The notes: generated by a model not told the origin, from the letters alone. 8,572 nt of DNA from Bacilli bacterium (GCA_028694305.1 JAQUTO010000034.1:1-8572); one strand, 5' to 3'. Positions 1 through 6,313 are shown, counted from the stretch's first letter. Made by a program: numbers and translations.

Positions 1-686
1 ACAAGGATTGGATTGAAATGGATGATATCGTTTATGGAATACTACGGGCATTCTATGATATTCCACTTGATTATAGTCCCGAATCATCTCCAATGTTTGA
101 ACAAATCTCTTATCACGAAGCCAGTCATGTTGTAATTAGCGAGCTGCTTGACCCTGGTAGTGTGGCATTAGCTTCAATACTAGGCGATACTAGAGATATT
201 GGCGGTATCACTAAGATGGCAGCAACTGATCATCAGGTCTTAGAATATCGTGAGTTAGAAAAAAGTGTTCTTTGCAGTTTAGCAAGTAGAGCAGTTTCTG
301 AAGTTATTTATGATATGGTGGATATGGGAATCACTGATGATATTAGGTGCGCTTATGGGCAGATGAATGAATTTATTGGAGAGGTCTGTGAGACTGGCTT
401 TGGCACGTATAATGGTAAAGGTTATTCAACTGCATACTATGATAATAAAAGAGGCCATAAAATTGAACAAGAGTTAAATACTTATTATGAGATAGACAAG
501 CAACTCTTAAGTGATAATCGTGATTTTCTAGAAGCGATAGCACAAGCCTTAAGAGAGAAACATACTATTCTACAAAAGGATATTCAAGCGATTAAAGCTA
601 AATTCATCTCTAATACTATGGTTTATGAAAAAGGCAAATTCTTACCTTCCAAAGTTTTTTATCAACAGAAAACTGAACTAGATTAA
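1..686 (+). CDS. FtsH-like ATP-dependent zinc metalloprotease, C-terminal M41 peptidase part (5' end outside window)
   Basis: This is the C-terminal part of an FtsH-like protein. The frame is open from base 3 (KDWIEMDDI...), so the ATG at 18 is probably an internal Met; no ribosome binding site precedes it. The segment around bases 3-60 resembles the end of an AAA+ lid. The M41 zinc-binding HExxH follows as HEASH (bases 114-128), where the usual form is HEAGH. TDDIRCA (bases 333-353) matches the FtsH block around NDL, and the Asp at 339-341 is the likely third zinc ligand. Further downstream are the long helices and a final ALREKHTILQKDI stretch typical of M41 domains. In this family the AAA module feeds substrates into the peptidase; ATPase motifs and any membrane segments would lie upstream and cannot be seen. 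Similarity to housekeeping FtsH is weak, so this is probably a divergent accessory paralogue. The gene ends in TAA, with no clear terminator before the next promoter. Confidence 0.75.
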   Translation, partial: KDWIEMDDIVYGILRAFYDIPLDYSPESSPMFEQISYHEASHVVISELLDPGSVALASILGDTRDIGGITKMAATDHQVLEYRELEKSVLCSLASRAVSEVIYDMVDMGITDDIRCAYGQMNEFIGEVCETGFGTYNGKGYSTAYYDNKRGHKIEQELNTYYEIDKQLLSDNRDFLEAIAQALREKHTILQKDIQAIKAKFISNTMVYEKGKFLPSKVFYQQKTELD

Positions 687-710
687 CTCTGAAATGTATG
701 CCCAAAAAAA

Positions 711-739
711 TGGACATAAGAATAGGCGGTTGCTATAAT
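711..739 (+). promoter_or_regulatory. Sigma-A-type promoter of the WYL-DUF2130 unit
   Basis: The -35 box TGGACA (711-716, 5 of 6 consensus) and the perfect -10 box TATAAT (734-739) are separated by 17 bases. A TG one base upstream of the -10 makes it an extended -10 (TGCTATAAT). Transcription should start near 745-747, only about 12 bases before the ATG at 758, so the leader is little more than the ribosome binding site GAGGTGA (747-753). Confidence 0.8.
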
Positions 740-757
740 AAAAAGTGAGGTGATAAT

Positions 758-1780
758 ATGCCAAAACTTCCTCTTGATTCTTTTAATTTATATAACAACA
801 AGAAACTATCTATATACTATGTATTGAGAATTCTAACAGATTATAGCGATGCTAATCATCCATTAACTTATAATGAGATTGCAGCTCATATGCAAGGCGA
901 GTACAACTTGTCTTGTGAAAGAAAAACAATCGCAGCCAATCTTGATTATTTGATTGATCTAGATTATGACATCGTTAAACTCAAAAAAGGCTGCTATTTA
1001 GGGGAAAGAGATTTTGAAAAGAGTGAACTAAGATTTTTGGTTGATGCGTTGTTTTCTAGTAAAACTATTAGTGCGAATCGAGCCAAAGAAATCTCCAAAA
1101 AACTCTTTAGAGACCAAAGTATGTATGAACAAAAGCAATATAATTACATTTATAAGGCTAGTGAAGTAAAAAGAACTAGTAACCAAGAACTCTTTTACAC
1201 TATCGATATAATTTGTGAAGCGATTGCAACTAATCATCAAGTGTCGTTCACTTATGAAAGAAGTCAAGTCGGTGTTCAAATGAAGAAGAAATCTCAAAAG
1301 TTTATCGTTAACCCATATTTTTTAATCAATAAACAAGGTAATTACTACATAGTTTGCAATAATTCTTATTTTGCAACAATTTCGAATTATCGACTTGAAT
1401 ACATTAAGAATATCAAGATATTGGATACCCCAAGAAAGTCGGATAAGCAATTGCCGGGTTATGAGAATGGATTAGATATTGTTAAATACGCTAATGATAA
1501 TATTTATATGTTCCAAGGCGAGTCTTGCAAGGCCACTTTGAAGGTATTAGATAGCCAAGGAGTAAACGGAGTAGAAGATTGGTTCCATGATGCCATTATT
1601 TATGAAAAAGAAGGTATTACTTATGCCAAAGTTAATGCTAATGAACAATCTTTAGTTTATTGGTGCTTACAATATGGTAGATATGTGGAGTTAATTGAGC
1701 CGCTTGAAGTTAGAGAGAAGATTTACGCCATTATTAAAGAAATGGAAGACCATTATAAAAAACCAACGCTTAAAGCGTAA
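758..1780 (+). CDS. WYL-domain transcriptional regulator with N-terminal helix-turn-helix
   Basis: This is a 340-residue protein with the usual WYL regulator layout and length. Residues about 14-80 form a winged helix-turn-helix of the HTH_11/DeoR type (YYVLRILTDYS... YNEIAAHM... RKTIAANLDYL). Residues about 145-225 are the WYL domain: NPYFLINKQGNYYIVC carries Y-Y-I in place of the namesake W-Y-L, and YRLEYIKNI matches the conserved Arg-x-x-x-Ile segment. Residues about 255-332 look like the C-terminal WCX extension. Family members bind DNA as dimers and sense ligands, often nucleic acid or nucleotides, and many control DNA-repair or phage-defence operons. The start is fixed by GAGGTGA four bases upstream. 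The stop is 17 bases before the DUF2130 start and the two genes share one visible promoter, so it most likely regulates its own operon. Family call is firm; target and ligand are inferred. Confidence 0.88.
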   Translation: MPKLPLDSFNLYNNKKLSIYYVLRILTDYSDANHPLTYNEIAAHMQGEYNLSCERKTIAANLDYLIDLDYDIVKLKKGCYLGERDFEKSELRFLVDALFSSKTISANRAKEISKKLFRDQSMYEQKQYNYIYKASEVKRTSNQELFYTIDIICEAIATNHQVSFTYERSQVGVQMKKKSQKFIVNPYFLINKQGNYYIVCNNSYFATISNYRLEYIKNIKILDTPRKSDKQLPGYENGLDIVKYANDNIYMFQGESCKATLKVLDSQGVNGVEDWFHDAIIYEKEGITYAKVNANEQSLVYWCLQYGRYVELIEPLEVREKIYAIIKEMEDHYKKPTLKA

Positions 1781-1787
1781 AAGGAGA
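1781..1787 (+). promoter_or_regulatory. Ribosome binding site that decides the DUF2130 gene start
   Basis: AAGGAGA directly follows the stop codon of the WYL gene. It is about 10 bases from the ATG at 1798 but only one base from an in-frame TTG at 1789, which is too close for initiation. The ATG at 1798 is therefore the better start. Confidence 0.75.
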
Positions 1788-1797
1788 ATTGATAGAT

Positions 1798-3096
1798 ATG
1801 AAAAAAATTAAAGTTATTGTTAAGGACGAATCAACCTTAGAATTAGCTGAGGCAGGAGCAATTGGAGATATTATTAATTTAAAAGAATTACAAGAAATTG
1901 ATACTGCAACCATACTTCATGCGATTGCTGAGGGAAGAGATAATCTTTATCGGGAAAAGTTAGCTGAAGCTCAAAGGAATTTTGAGGGTCAAAAGCAAGC
2001 AGCCATTATTCAAGCAGTTGCCACTGAAAAAGCTTCTTTAGTTGCTAAACAACAAGAAGTTGATAAGGCTAAGAATGAGTTGGCGGTCTTTAGGGCAAGT
2101 GTTCAAGCTGACATTCAAAAAGCCGAGATTAATAAGGAAAAAGAATTGACACTTGTTATTAATACACTCAAAGAAAAGGTTCAAATGGCTGAGGTTGAGC
2201 AAGCTAAGCAACATAATGAAGATGAAAAGATCAAGATAGGGGAGCTTGATAAACAAAAAGCCGTATATGAGCAACAAAAACAGGCACTTAATGATGAATT
2301 ATTAAAAGCTAAGGAAGAAATATCTAAAATAACTTTCCAAAAGTCAGTTAAAAATGTCAAACAAACAGGCGAGGATCTTGAGGCTTGGTGCAATAATGAA
2401 ATGAAATCATACTTACAAAATGGCTTTGAAAACTGTACCTGGACTAAAGATAATGATGTGGTTAAAGATGAAGGAGATAGCAAGGGTAGTAAGGCCGATT
2501 TCATCTTCAAAGTTTATGCAAGTAGTGCCAAGCAAGATAAAGAATTATTAGCCAGTGTCTGTATGGATATGAAGGATGAGAATCCAGAATCAACAAACAA
2601 ACGGACAAATGAAAGTTACTTCAAAGCCCTAGATAATAATAGAACTAAAAAGCACTGTAAATATGCGGTTCTTGTTTCAAATCTAGAATTAGATAAACCT
2701 AACGATACACCGATTTCAAAAGTATTCGAGTATCCTGATATGTATGTTGTTCGTCCAGGTGCCATGGTAACTTTCTTAAATATGGTGGTTTCTCTATCCA
2801 AGATTTATTCCAGTTTATTATTAGCAGAGGAAAAACAACAATTAGAACTCAAAGATTCAACTGAACTAGTCGAACTATTTGAGAGTTTAAAGGAATCTTA
2901 TTTAGATAAACCTTTAGAAGGATTACAAAAAGAGGTTGAAAATATTCAAAAACAGTCTGCGGCTATTCATGGTGCGGTTAACAATATTGATTCTGAATGT
3001 GATAATATTATTGTAAAATATATCAAGAACATTGAAGCTAAACTTGAAAAATTTAATATCAAGAAATTAACCAAGGGTCTAGATAAGTTGGATTAA
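1798..3096 (+). CDS. DUF2130 family protein: N-terminal coiled coil and PD-(D/E)xK-like core
   Basis: This is a 432-residue protein. A short N-terminal segment (1-45) leads into a long, Gln/Lys/Glu-rich helix that looks like a coiled coil (about 47-185). The family core follows: GEDLE (191-195), SKADFIF (about 231-237), SVCMDMKDE (253-261), the Asn/Arg/Lys-rich TNKRTNESYFKALDNNR, then YAVLVSNLE and MYVVRP. These blocks match the DUF2130 signature as I remember it (GEELE, SKGDFIF, FEMKNE, CEYAVLVSMLE, MYVVRP). The order of Glu in a first helix, Asp234, then Asp257-x-Lys259 resembles a PD-(D/E)xK nuclease site, which is my inference and not an established function. A second helical region (about 335-420) closes the protein. 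It is co-transcribed with the WYL regulator (17-base gap). No signal peptide or membrane segment is visible. Family call is strong; biochemical role is unknown. Confidence 0.85.
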   Translation: MKKIKVIVKDESTLELAEAGAIGDIINLKELQEIDTATILHAIAEGRDNLYREKLAEAQRNFEGQKQAAIIQAVATEKASLVAKQQEVDKAKNELAVFRASVQADIQKAEINKEKELTLVINTLKEKVQMAEVEQAKQHNEDEKIKIGELDKQKAVYEQQKQALNDELLKAKEEISKITFQKSVKNVKQTGEDLEAWCNNEMKSYLQNGFENCTWTKDNDVVKDEGDSKGSKADFIFKVYASSAKQDKELLASVCMDMKDENPESTNKRTNESYFKALDNNRTKKHCKYAVLVSNLELDKPNDTPISKVFEYPDMYVVRPGAMVTFLNMVVSLSKIYSSLLLAEEKQQLELKDSTELVELFESLKESYLDKPLEGLQKEVENIQKQSAAIHGAVNNIDSECDNIIVKYIKNIEAKLEKFNIKKLTKGLDKLD

Positions 3097-3118
3097 TTAA
3101 ATACAATATTGAAAAACA

Positions 3119-3133
3119 GTTAAAAAACTTGCA
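3119..3133 (+). repeat. 15-bp direct repeat, copy 1, upstream of the ATPase gene
   Basis: GTTAAAAAACTTGCA is identical to copy 2, which begins 33 bases downstream (about three helical turns). This copy sits upstream of the promoter. Its last six bases also form one arm of an imperfect palindrome, CTTGCAACATATGTAAG (3128-3144). A regulator operator is plausible but unproven. Confidence 0.85.
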
Positions 3134-3151
3134 ACATATGTAAGAAAATGG

Positions 3152-3166
3152 GTTAAAAAACTTGCA
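3152..3166 (+). repeat. 15-bp direct repeat, copy 2, overlapping the -35 region
   Basis: This is an exact second copy of GTTAAAAAACTTGCA. Its TTGCA end supplies most of the putative -35 box of the ATPase promoter, so a protein bound here would compete with RNA polymerase or touch it directly. Confidence 0.85.
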
Positions 3167-3189
3167 TATCTGGTGCTAATTGCTATAAT
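3162..3189 (+). promoter_or_regulatory. Promoter of the ATPase-methyltransferase unit
   Basis: A perfect extended -10, TGCTATAAT (3181-3189), lies behind a poor -35, TTGCAT (3162-3167, 16-base spacer). The extended -10 probably compensates. Transcription should start near 3195-3197, leaving a leader of about 15 bases that contains the G-rich ribosome binding site GGGGGATGA before the ATG at 3211. Confidence 0.7.
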
Positions 3190-3210
3190 TAGAGTTGTGG
3201 GGGATGATTT

Positions 3211-4614
3211 ATGGAAAGAAAAGCATATAACACATTAGTGAAATGGCTTAATGATCCGTATCGGAAGCCTTTACTCATTTATGGGGCTCGACAAGTAGGT
3301 AAAACATACTTGATTACTAAACTATTTGCTCCACGCCATTTTAAAAAAGTTATTTATATTGATTTCAAAACGAATGATAAGGTCAGGCTTTTCATTAAAA
3401 ATCACGTTGATGCAAAAGCGATAATCAATTACTTATCATTAAGTTTTAACATGGATATTGATAAGAACACTTTAATCGTTTTTGATGAGATTCAAGAGTG
3501 TTTACCTGCCATCACAGCCTTAAAGTATTTTTGCCAAGATTATCGCGAAGTACCAATTATTGCAACTGGATCAATGGTGCGGATTAAGTTAAAACAAATG
3601 AATCGCAAGACAATTGATCAAGAAATAGATGCTGATAACCAAGATGGTAACAACAATTACATGTTTCCTGTAGGTAAAATCTCTGAATTGAATCTTTTCC
3701 CCTTAACATTTGATGAATACTTAATGGCTACAAACAAGAAATTGTATGATTTCTTATCTGATTCATTCGAACACAGCCAAGTATTGGATAATAGTTATCA
3801 TAAACTTGCAATGAATAGTTTTTTCGATTATTTATTGATTGGCGGTATGCCAGAAATGGTTGATATATTTATCCAAACTGGTTCCTACCAAAGAAGCAGG
3901 CAAGCTTTGCAAGAAGTGTATAACAATTATCTAAATGACATGAGTTTATACCAAGTAAGTGACGTAACTATGCTTCGAACTAGAAGATTATTTGATAATA
4001 TCTATCAACAATTGAATAAAACCAACAAGAATTTTATGTATAGCAATGTTGAGCGGGGTACAAGTTCTCGTGAGTACTTACACCCATTGGATTGGCTAAA
4101 TGAAAGTAGATTAGTGTACATTAGTTATCAAACTAAAGAACATGTCACTACGCCTCTTCAAGCACTGGAGTCTCAATATAGACTATATTTACCAGATACT
4201 GGTTTATTTGCCTTGCAAAGTAAAATTAACCCGGCCAGTTTGATTGGTAATAATCAAAACGTTTTACTTGGTATTTTTTATGAAAACTATGTGGCAACTG
4301 AACTCAAGGCGCGTGGGTATCCATTATTCTTTTGGAAGGGGAAGACAACTTCTGAATTAGAATTCTTAATTGAATTAGATGATACAATTATTCCTATTGA
4401 TGTTAAGAAGAATAAAGGTTCCATGAGTTCATTGGATAAGTATAAAGAACACAATAAGTGTGATGTGGCAGTCAAAGTCTCTCAAAACAAGTATGGTTAT
4501 GATAATCAGCAAAACTTACTTACCTTGCCATTTTATTATTTCTGCTTTTATCTCAATGATTTATATGACAAAAGCCAAAGTTTGGTAGAACGGAGCAAAA
4601 CATATGAACAATAA
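3211..4614 (+). CDS. DUF4143-type AAA ATPase with C-terminal PD-(D/E)xK-like domain
   Basis: This is a 467-residue ATPase. The Walker A motif GARQVGKT is at residues 25-32, Walker B TLIVFDEIQE at 87-96 (Asp92, Glu93) and the sensor IATGS at 117-121. FPVGKISELNLFPLTFDEYL (152-171) is a hallmark of the AAA_14/DUF4143 group. The C-terminal half has PLDWLNESRLVYIS, YRLYLPDTGLFAL and GIFYENYVATELKARG. It ends with TSELEFLIEL...IPIDVKK, where Glu382, Glu384, Asp397 and Lys399 fit the nuclease-like fold of the family. Relative to the usual GSLLGV...FPVG spacing, residues about 124-150 form an extra polar Asn/Asp-rich stretch. Such ATPases are common, often multi-copy, in gut and uncultured bacteria, and their role is unknown; proposals include DNA handling and defence. 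The gene follows its own promoter and overlaps the next gene by 11 bases. Confidence 0.88.
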   Translation: MERKAYNTLVKWLNDPYRKPLLIYGARQVGKTYLITKLFAPRHFKKVIYIDFKTNDKVRLFIKNHVDAKAIINYLSLSFNMDIDKNTLIVFDEIQECLPAITALKYFCQDYREVPIIATGSMVRIKLKQMNRKTIDQEIDADNQDGNNNYMFPVGKISELNLFPLTFDEYLMATNKKLYDFLSDSFEHSQVLDNSYHKLAMNSFFDYLLIGGMPEMVDIFIQTGSYQRSRQALQEVYNNYLNDMSLYQVSDVTMLRTRRLFDNIYQQLNKTNKNFMYSNVERGTSSREYLHPLDWLNESRLVYISYQTKEHVTTPLQALESQYRLYLPDTGLFALQSKINPASLIGNNQNVLLGIFYENYVATELKARGYPLFFWKGKTTSELEFLIELDDTIIPIDVKKNKGSMSSLDKYKEHNKCDVAVKVSQNKYGYDNQQNLLTLPFYYFCFYLNDLYDKSQSLVERSKTYEQ

Positions 4615-5374
4615 TGAGGTTATTCGTTCCATTAAAGAATTAAAGAAAGATACTAAAAATCATAGTATTTTTGAAGTTGAAGATTTGGCAACTTTAGAAT
4701 TTGCTATGAAAGGTCAGCTAAAAGCTCTTCTTTTTGTCTATTGCGAAGAACTTTGTTATAGTGATTTGGCTAAAAGCGTTATCAATTACTTCAAAACCAA
4801 TTCAAAGGAAGTTTATGAAGTGAGTAAGAAACTCTATGAAAGAGTGATAGATAAAGATAATGCTCAAGGCTTAATTGCAACCTTTAAAGCTCCAACTTAC
4901 CACTTGAATGACTATCAAAATGCTAAAAACATTGTTATTTTAGATGGAATAGAAACCCCAGGCAATGTTGGGACCATGATTAGAACTTGTGACGCTTGTA
5001 AAACTGATTTAATCATTATAACTAATGAAAAAGCCCGCTTATTCAGCCCTAAAACGATGTTAGCAAGTCGAGGGATGCAACTTTTTGTGCCAATCATAGA
5101 AAGTGACTATGAAACTACGCAAAAGTTTCTCGATGAAAATCACTTTTCTGTTTATTTAGCTGAACCAATTGAAGGAAAAGATTATCAGAAATATACATAT
5201 CAAGGTAAGAATGCCATTGTGGTAGGAAGTGAACGATATGGGATTGATAAGCGTTATTTCGACCATCCTCATCTCAAGGTTTTTATCCCAATGAAGGGGA
5301 GAATGACCTCCTTAAATGTGGGGGTTGCTGCCTCAATTATTATTTATGAAGCCTTTATGCAACAAAATCGATAA
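4604..5374 (+). CDS. TrmH/SpoU-family RNA 2'-O-ribose methyltransferase
   Basis: This 256-residue protein is expected to methylate a ribose 2'-OH in rRNA or tRNA using S-adenosylmethionine. The N-terminal about 95 residues resemble the L30e-like substrate-binding domain. The SPOUT catalytic domain carries all three motifs: motif 1 LDGIETPGNVGTMIRTCDA (113-131, with Asn121 and the catalytic-type Arg127), motif 2 VGSERYGI (207-214, Glu210) and motif 3 IPMKGRMTSLNVGVA (228-242, Ser236 and Asn238). These form the knotted cofactor site in family members. The size fits the YsgA/TsnR/RlmB-like group, but the exact target base cannot be read from the sequence. The start ATG lies inside the end of the ATPase gene, with GGAG eight bases upstream at 4592-4595, so translation is probably coupled to that gene. 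Confidence 0.9.
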   Translation: MNNNEVIRSIKELKKDTKNHSIFEVEDLATLEFAMKGQLKALLFVYCEELCYSDLAKSVINYFKTNSKEVYEVSKKLYERVIDKDNAQGLIATFKAPTYHLNDYQNAKNIVILDGIETPGNVGTMIRTCDACKTDLIIITNEKARLFSPKTMLASRGMQLFVPIIESDYETTQKFLDENHFSVYLAEPIEGKDYQKYTYQGKNAIVVGSERYGIDKRYFDHPHLKVFIPMKGRMTSLNVGVAASIIIYEAFMQQNR

Positions 5375-5381
5375 TTAGGCT

Positions 5382-5410
5382 TTGCATATTTAAAAGAGAA
5401 TTGTTATAAT
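5382..5410 (+). promoter_or_regulatory. Promoter of the Fic gene
   Basis: An extended -10, TGTTATAAT (5402-5410), lies 17 bases after a weak -35, TTGCAT (5382-5387). The same TTGCATAT octamer covers the -35 region of the ATPase promoter (3162-3169). No terminator separates this promoter from the methyltransferase gene, so read-through into the Fic gene is also possible. Confidence 0.7.
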
Positions 5411-5416
5411 AAAGTA

Positions 5417-5436
5417 AATATAAAAACGTTTATATT
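5417..5436 (+). repeat. Inverted repeat at the predicted 5' end of the Fic transcript
   Basis: AATATAAA and TTTATATT are perfect 8-base complements around the loop AACG. The element starts at the expected transcription start (about 5416-5418). It could be an operator next to the -10 box or a 5' stem-loop that protects the mRNA. Being entirely A-T, its stem is weak, and chance is possible in such AT-rich DNA. Confidence 0.5.
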
Positions 5437-5455
5437 GGCGGTATCAAGAAATGAT

Positions 5456-5463
5456 AAGGAGGT
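5456..5463 (+). promoter_or_regulatory. Ribosome binding site that decides the Fic gene start
   Basis: AAGGAGGT is a near-perfect Shine-Dalgarno sequence seven bases before the ATG at 5471. It rules against an upstream in-frame TTG at 5435, which lies before this site and inside the inverted repeat. Confidence 0.85.
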
Positions 5464-5470
5464 AGTTATT

Positions 5471-6205
5471 ATGGCCAAACATAATGAACTTTTTGGACTT
5501 CTTGGCGAATATTTAGTACTTTGCCATCAAAATCCAACCAAAGCCAAAGAACTAGCACAAGAAAACCAATTTGATTTCGTTTATGAATGCAACGCGATTG
5601 AAAGATGCTCATTATCCTATGATCAAGTCAAGGAAATTTGTGAAAATGGAGTTGCGAACACTTCTAAAGACAATCGGGAAGAACTAGAAACAGCGGGATT
5701 ATATGATGCTTCTAATTATATTAAGAAAATGGTTGATGATGATGTTAATATCTCTGAACCAATCGTTAAAGAACTTCATAGTATTCTCTATGTAGGTGCC
5801 AGTGCAGACTTTAGAGGTCAATATCGGAGTGATTTTATCACAATTCCTCATGCTCAAAATTTACCACCAGTTCGTCATATCTCATATTTTATGAATAAGT
5901 TATTTGATGAATATCGAGAAATGAACAACATGGATGTAATTGAAAAGATTGCTTTATTCCATATCAAATTTGAAAATATTCACCCATTCCAAGATGGAAA
6001 CGGGCAAGTTGGTCGCTTAATCATTAACTATCAATTGATGAAAGCCGGATATCCTCCTATCGCCATTAAAAATGAAGTTAAAAAACAATATATCAAAGCC
6101 TTTGAAAAATACAATCGGGAACTTGATGTTGTTCCAATGATGGAAATCATTTCAGATGCTTTAGTTGAGACTTTAGAGAAACAGATTGCTGAACTTAAAA
6201 AATAA
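5471..6205 (+). CDS. Fic-domain protein with variant active-site motif
   Basis: This 244-residue protein has the Fic fold signature. A helical N-terminus holds YECNAIERCSLS (38-49), at the place where class II Fic proteins keep the inhibitory (S/T)xxxE(G/N) motif; Glu44 is present, but Cys40, Arg45 and Cys46 replace the usual Ser/Thr, Gly and Asn. Then come FRGQYR (114-119) and the core HPFQDGNGQVGR (171-182). His171, Asp175, Asn177 and Arg182 are kept, but Gln179 replaces the first Arg of the HxFx(D/E)GNGRxxR consensus. Fic enzymes usually transfer AMP from ATP to a hydroxyl on a protein target; activity here is uncertain because of the Gln. It is a single-gene unit with its own promoter and terminator, and no partner antitoxin gene is visible. 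No membrane segment or signal peptide is seen, so a cytoplasmic location is likely. Confidence 0.88.
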   Translation: MAKHNELFGLLGEYLVLCHQNPTKAKELAQENQFDFVYECNAIERCSLSYDQVKEICENGVANTSKDNREELETAGLYDASNYIKKMVDDDVNISEPIVKELHSILYVGASADFRGQYRSDFITIPHAQNLPPVRHISYFMNKLFDEYREMNNMDVIEKIALFHIKFENIHPFQDGNGQVGRLIINYQLMKAGYPPIAIKNEVKKQYIKAFEKYNRELDVVPMMEIISDALVETLEKQIAELKK

Positions 6206-6209
6206 AGAT

Positions 6210-6236
6210 AACCGAGGTCATCAAGCCTCGGTTTTT
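6210..6236 (+). terminator. Intrinsic terminator after the Fic gene
   Basis: AACCGAGG (6210-6217) pairs perfectly with CCTCGGTT (6226-6233) around an 8-base loop, followed directly by a T-rich tail (TTTTTATT). It lies a few bases after the Fic stop codon and separates that gene from typA. It is the only strong Rho-independent terminator seen in the window. Confidence 0.88.
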
Positions 6237-6256
6237 ATTGCATCAAAAAATACTTT

Positions 6257-6285
6257 TTTACAAACAAAAGCGAGAGTGATATAAT
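6257..6285 (+). promoter_or_regulatory. Promoter of typA
   Basis: The -35 TTTACA (6257-6262, 5 of 6) and the extended -10 TGATATAAT (6277-6285) have a 17-base spacer, the best-formed pair in the window. Transcription should begin near 6291-6293, giving a leader of about 22 bases with GAGG at 6303-6306 as the ribosome binding site. Confidence 0.85.
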
Positions 6286-6313
6286 CATCTAGTGCAAAAA
6301 GCGAGGTTTTAGG

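Noticed and set aside
18..20. ATG as the start of the first gene
   Set aside because: The frame stays open upstream to the window edge, no ribosome binding site precedes it, and the upstream residues fit the end of an AAA+ lid, so the gene is cut by the window.
700..716. TGCCCA / TGGACA imperfect inverted repeat after the first gene as a terminator
   Set aside because: The stem is five pairs with a mismatch, has no T-run, and its right arm is the -35 box of the next promoter.
1028..1297. Antisense open frame within the WYL gene
   Set aside because: It is a shadow of a well-supported gene, with no ribosome binding site or recognisable domain.
1789..1791. TTG start for the DUF2130 gene
   Set aside because: It is one base from the AAGGAGA site, too close for initiation; the ATG at 1798 has workable spacing.
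2038..2801. Three antisense open frames within the DUF2130 gene
   Set aside because: Their hydrophobic or Ser-rich composition is what results from reading the complement of a Lys/Glu/Gln-rich coiled coil; no start signals are visible.
3097..3118. Terminator after the DUF2130 gene
   Set aside because: Only short AT palindromes are present, without a GC stem or T-run.
3119..3166. The two direct repeats as a CRISPR array
   Set aside because: There are only two 15-base copies with one 18-base gap, they overlap a promoter, and no cas genes are present.
5435..5437. TTG start for the Fic gene
   Set aside because: It lies upstream of the strong AAGGAGGT site and inside an inverted repeat; the ATG at 5471 is correctly spaced.
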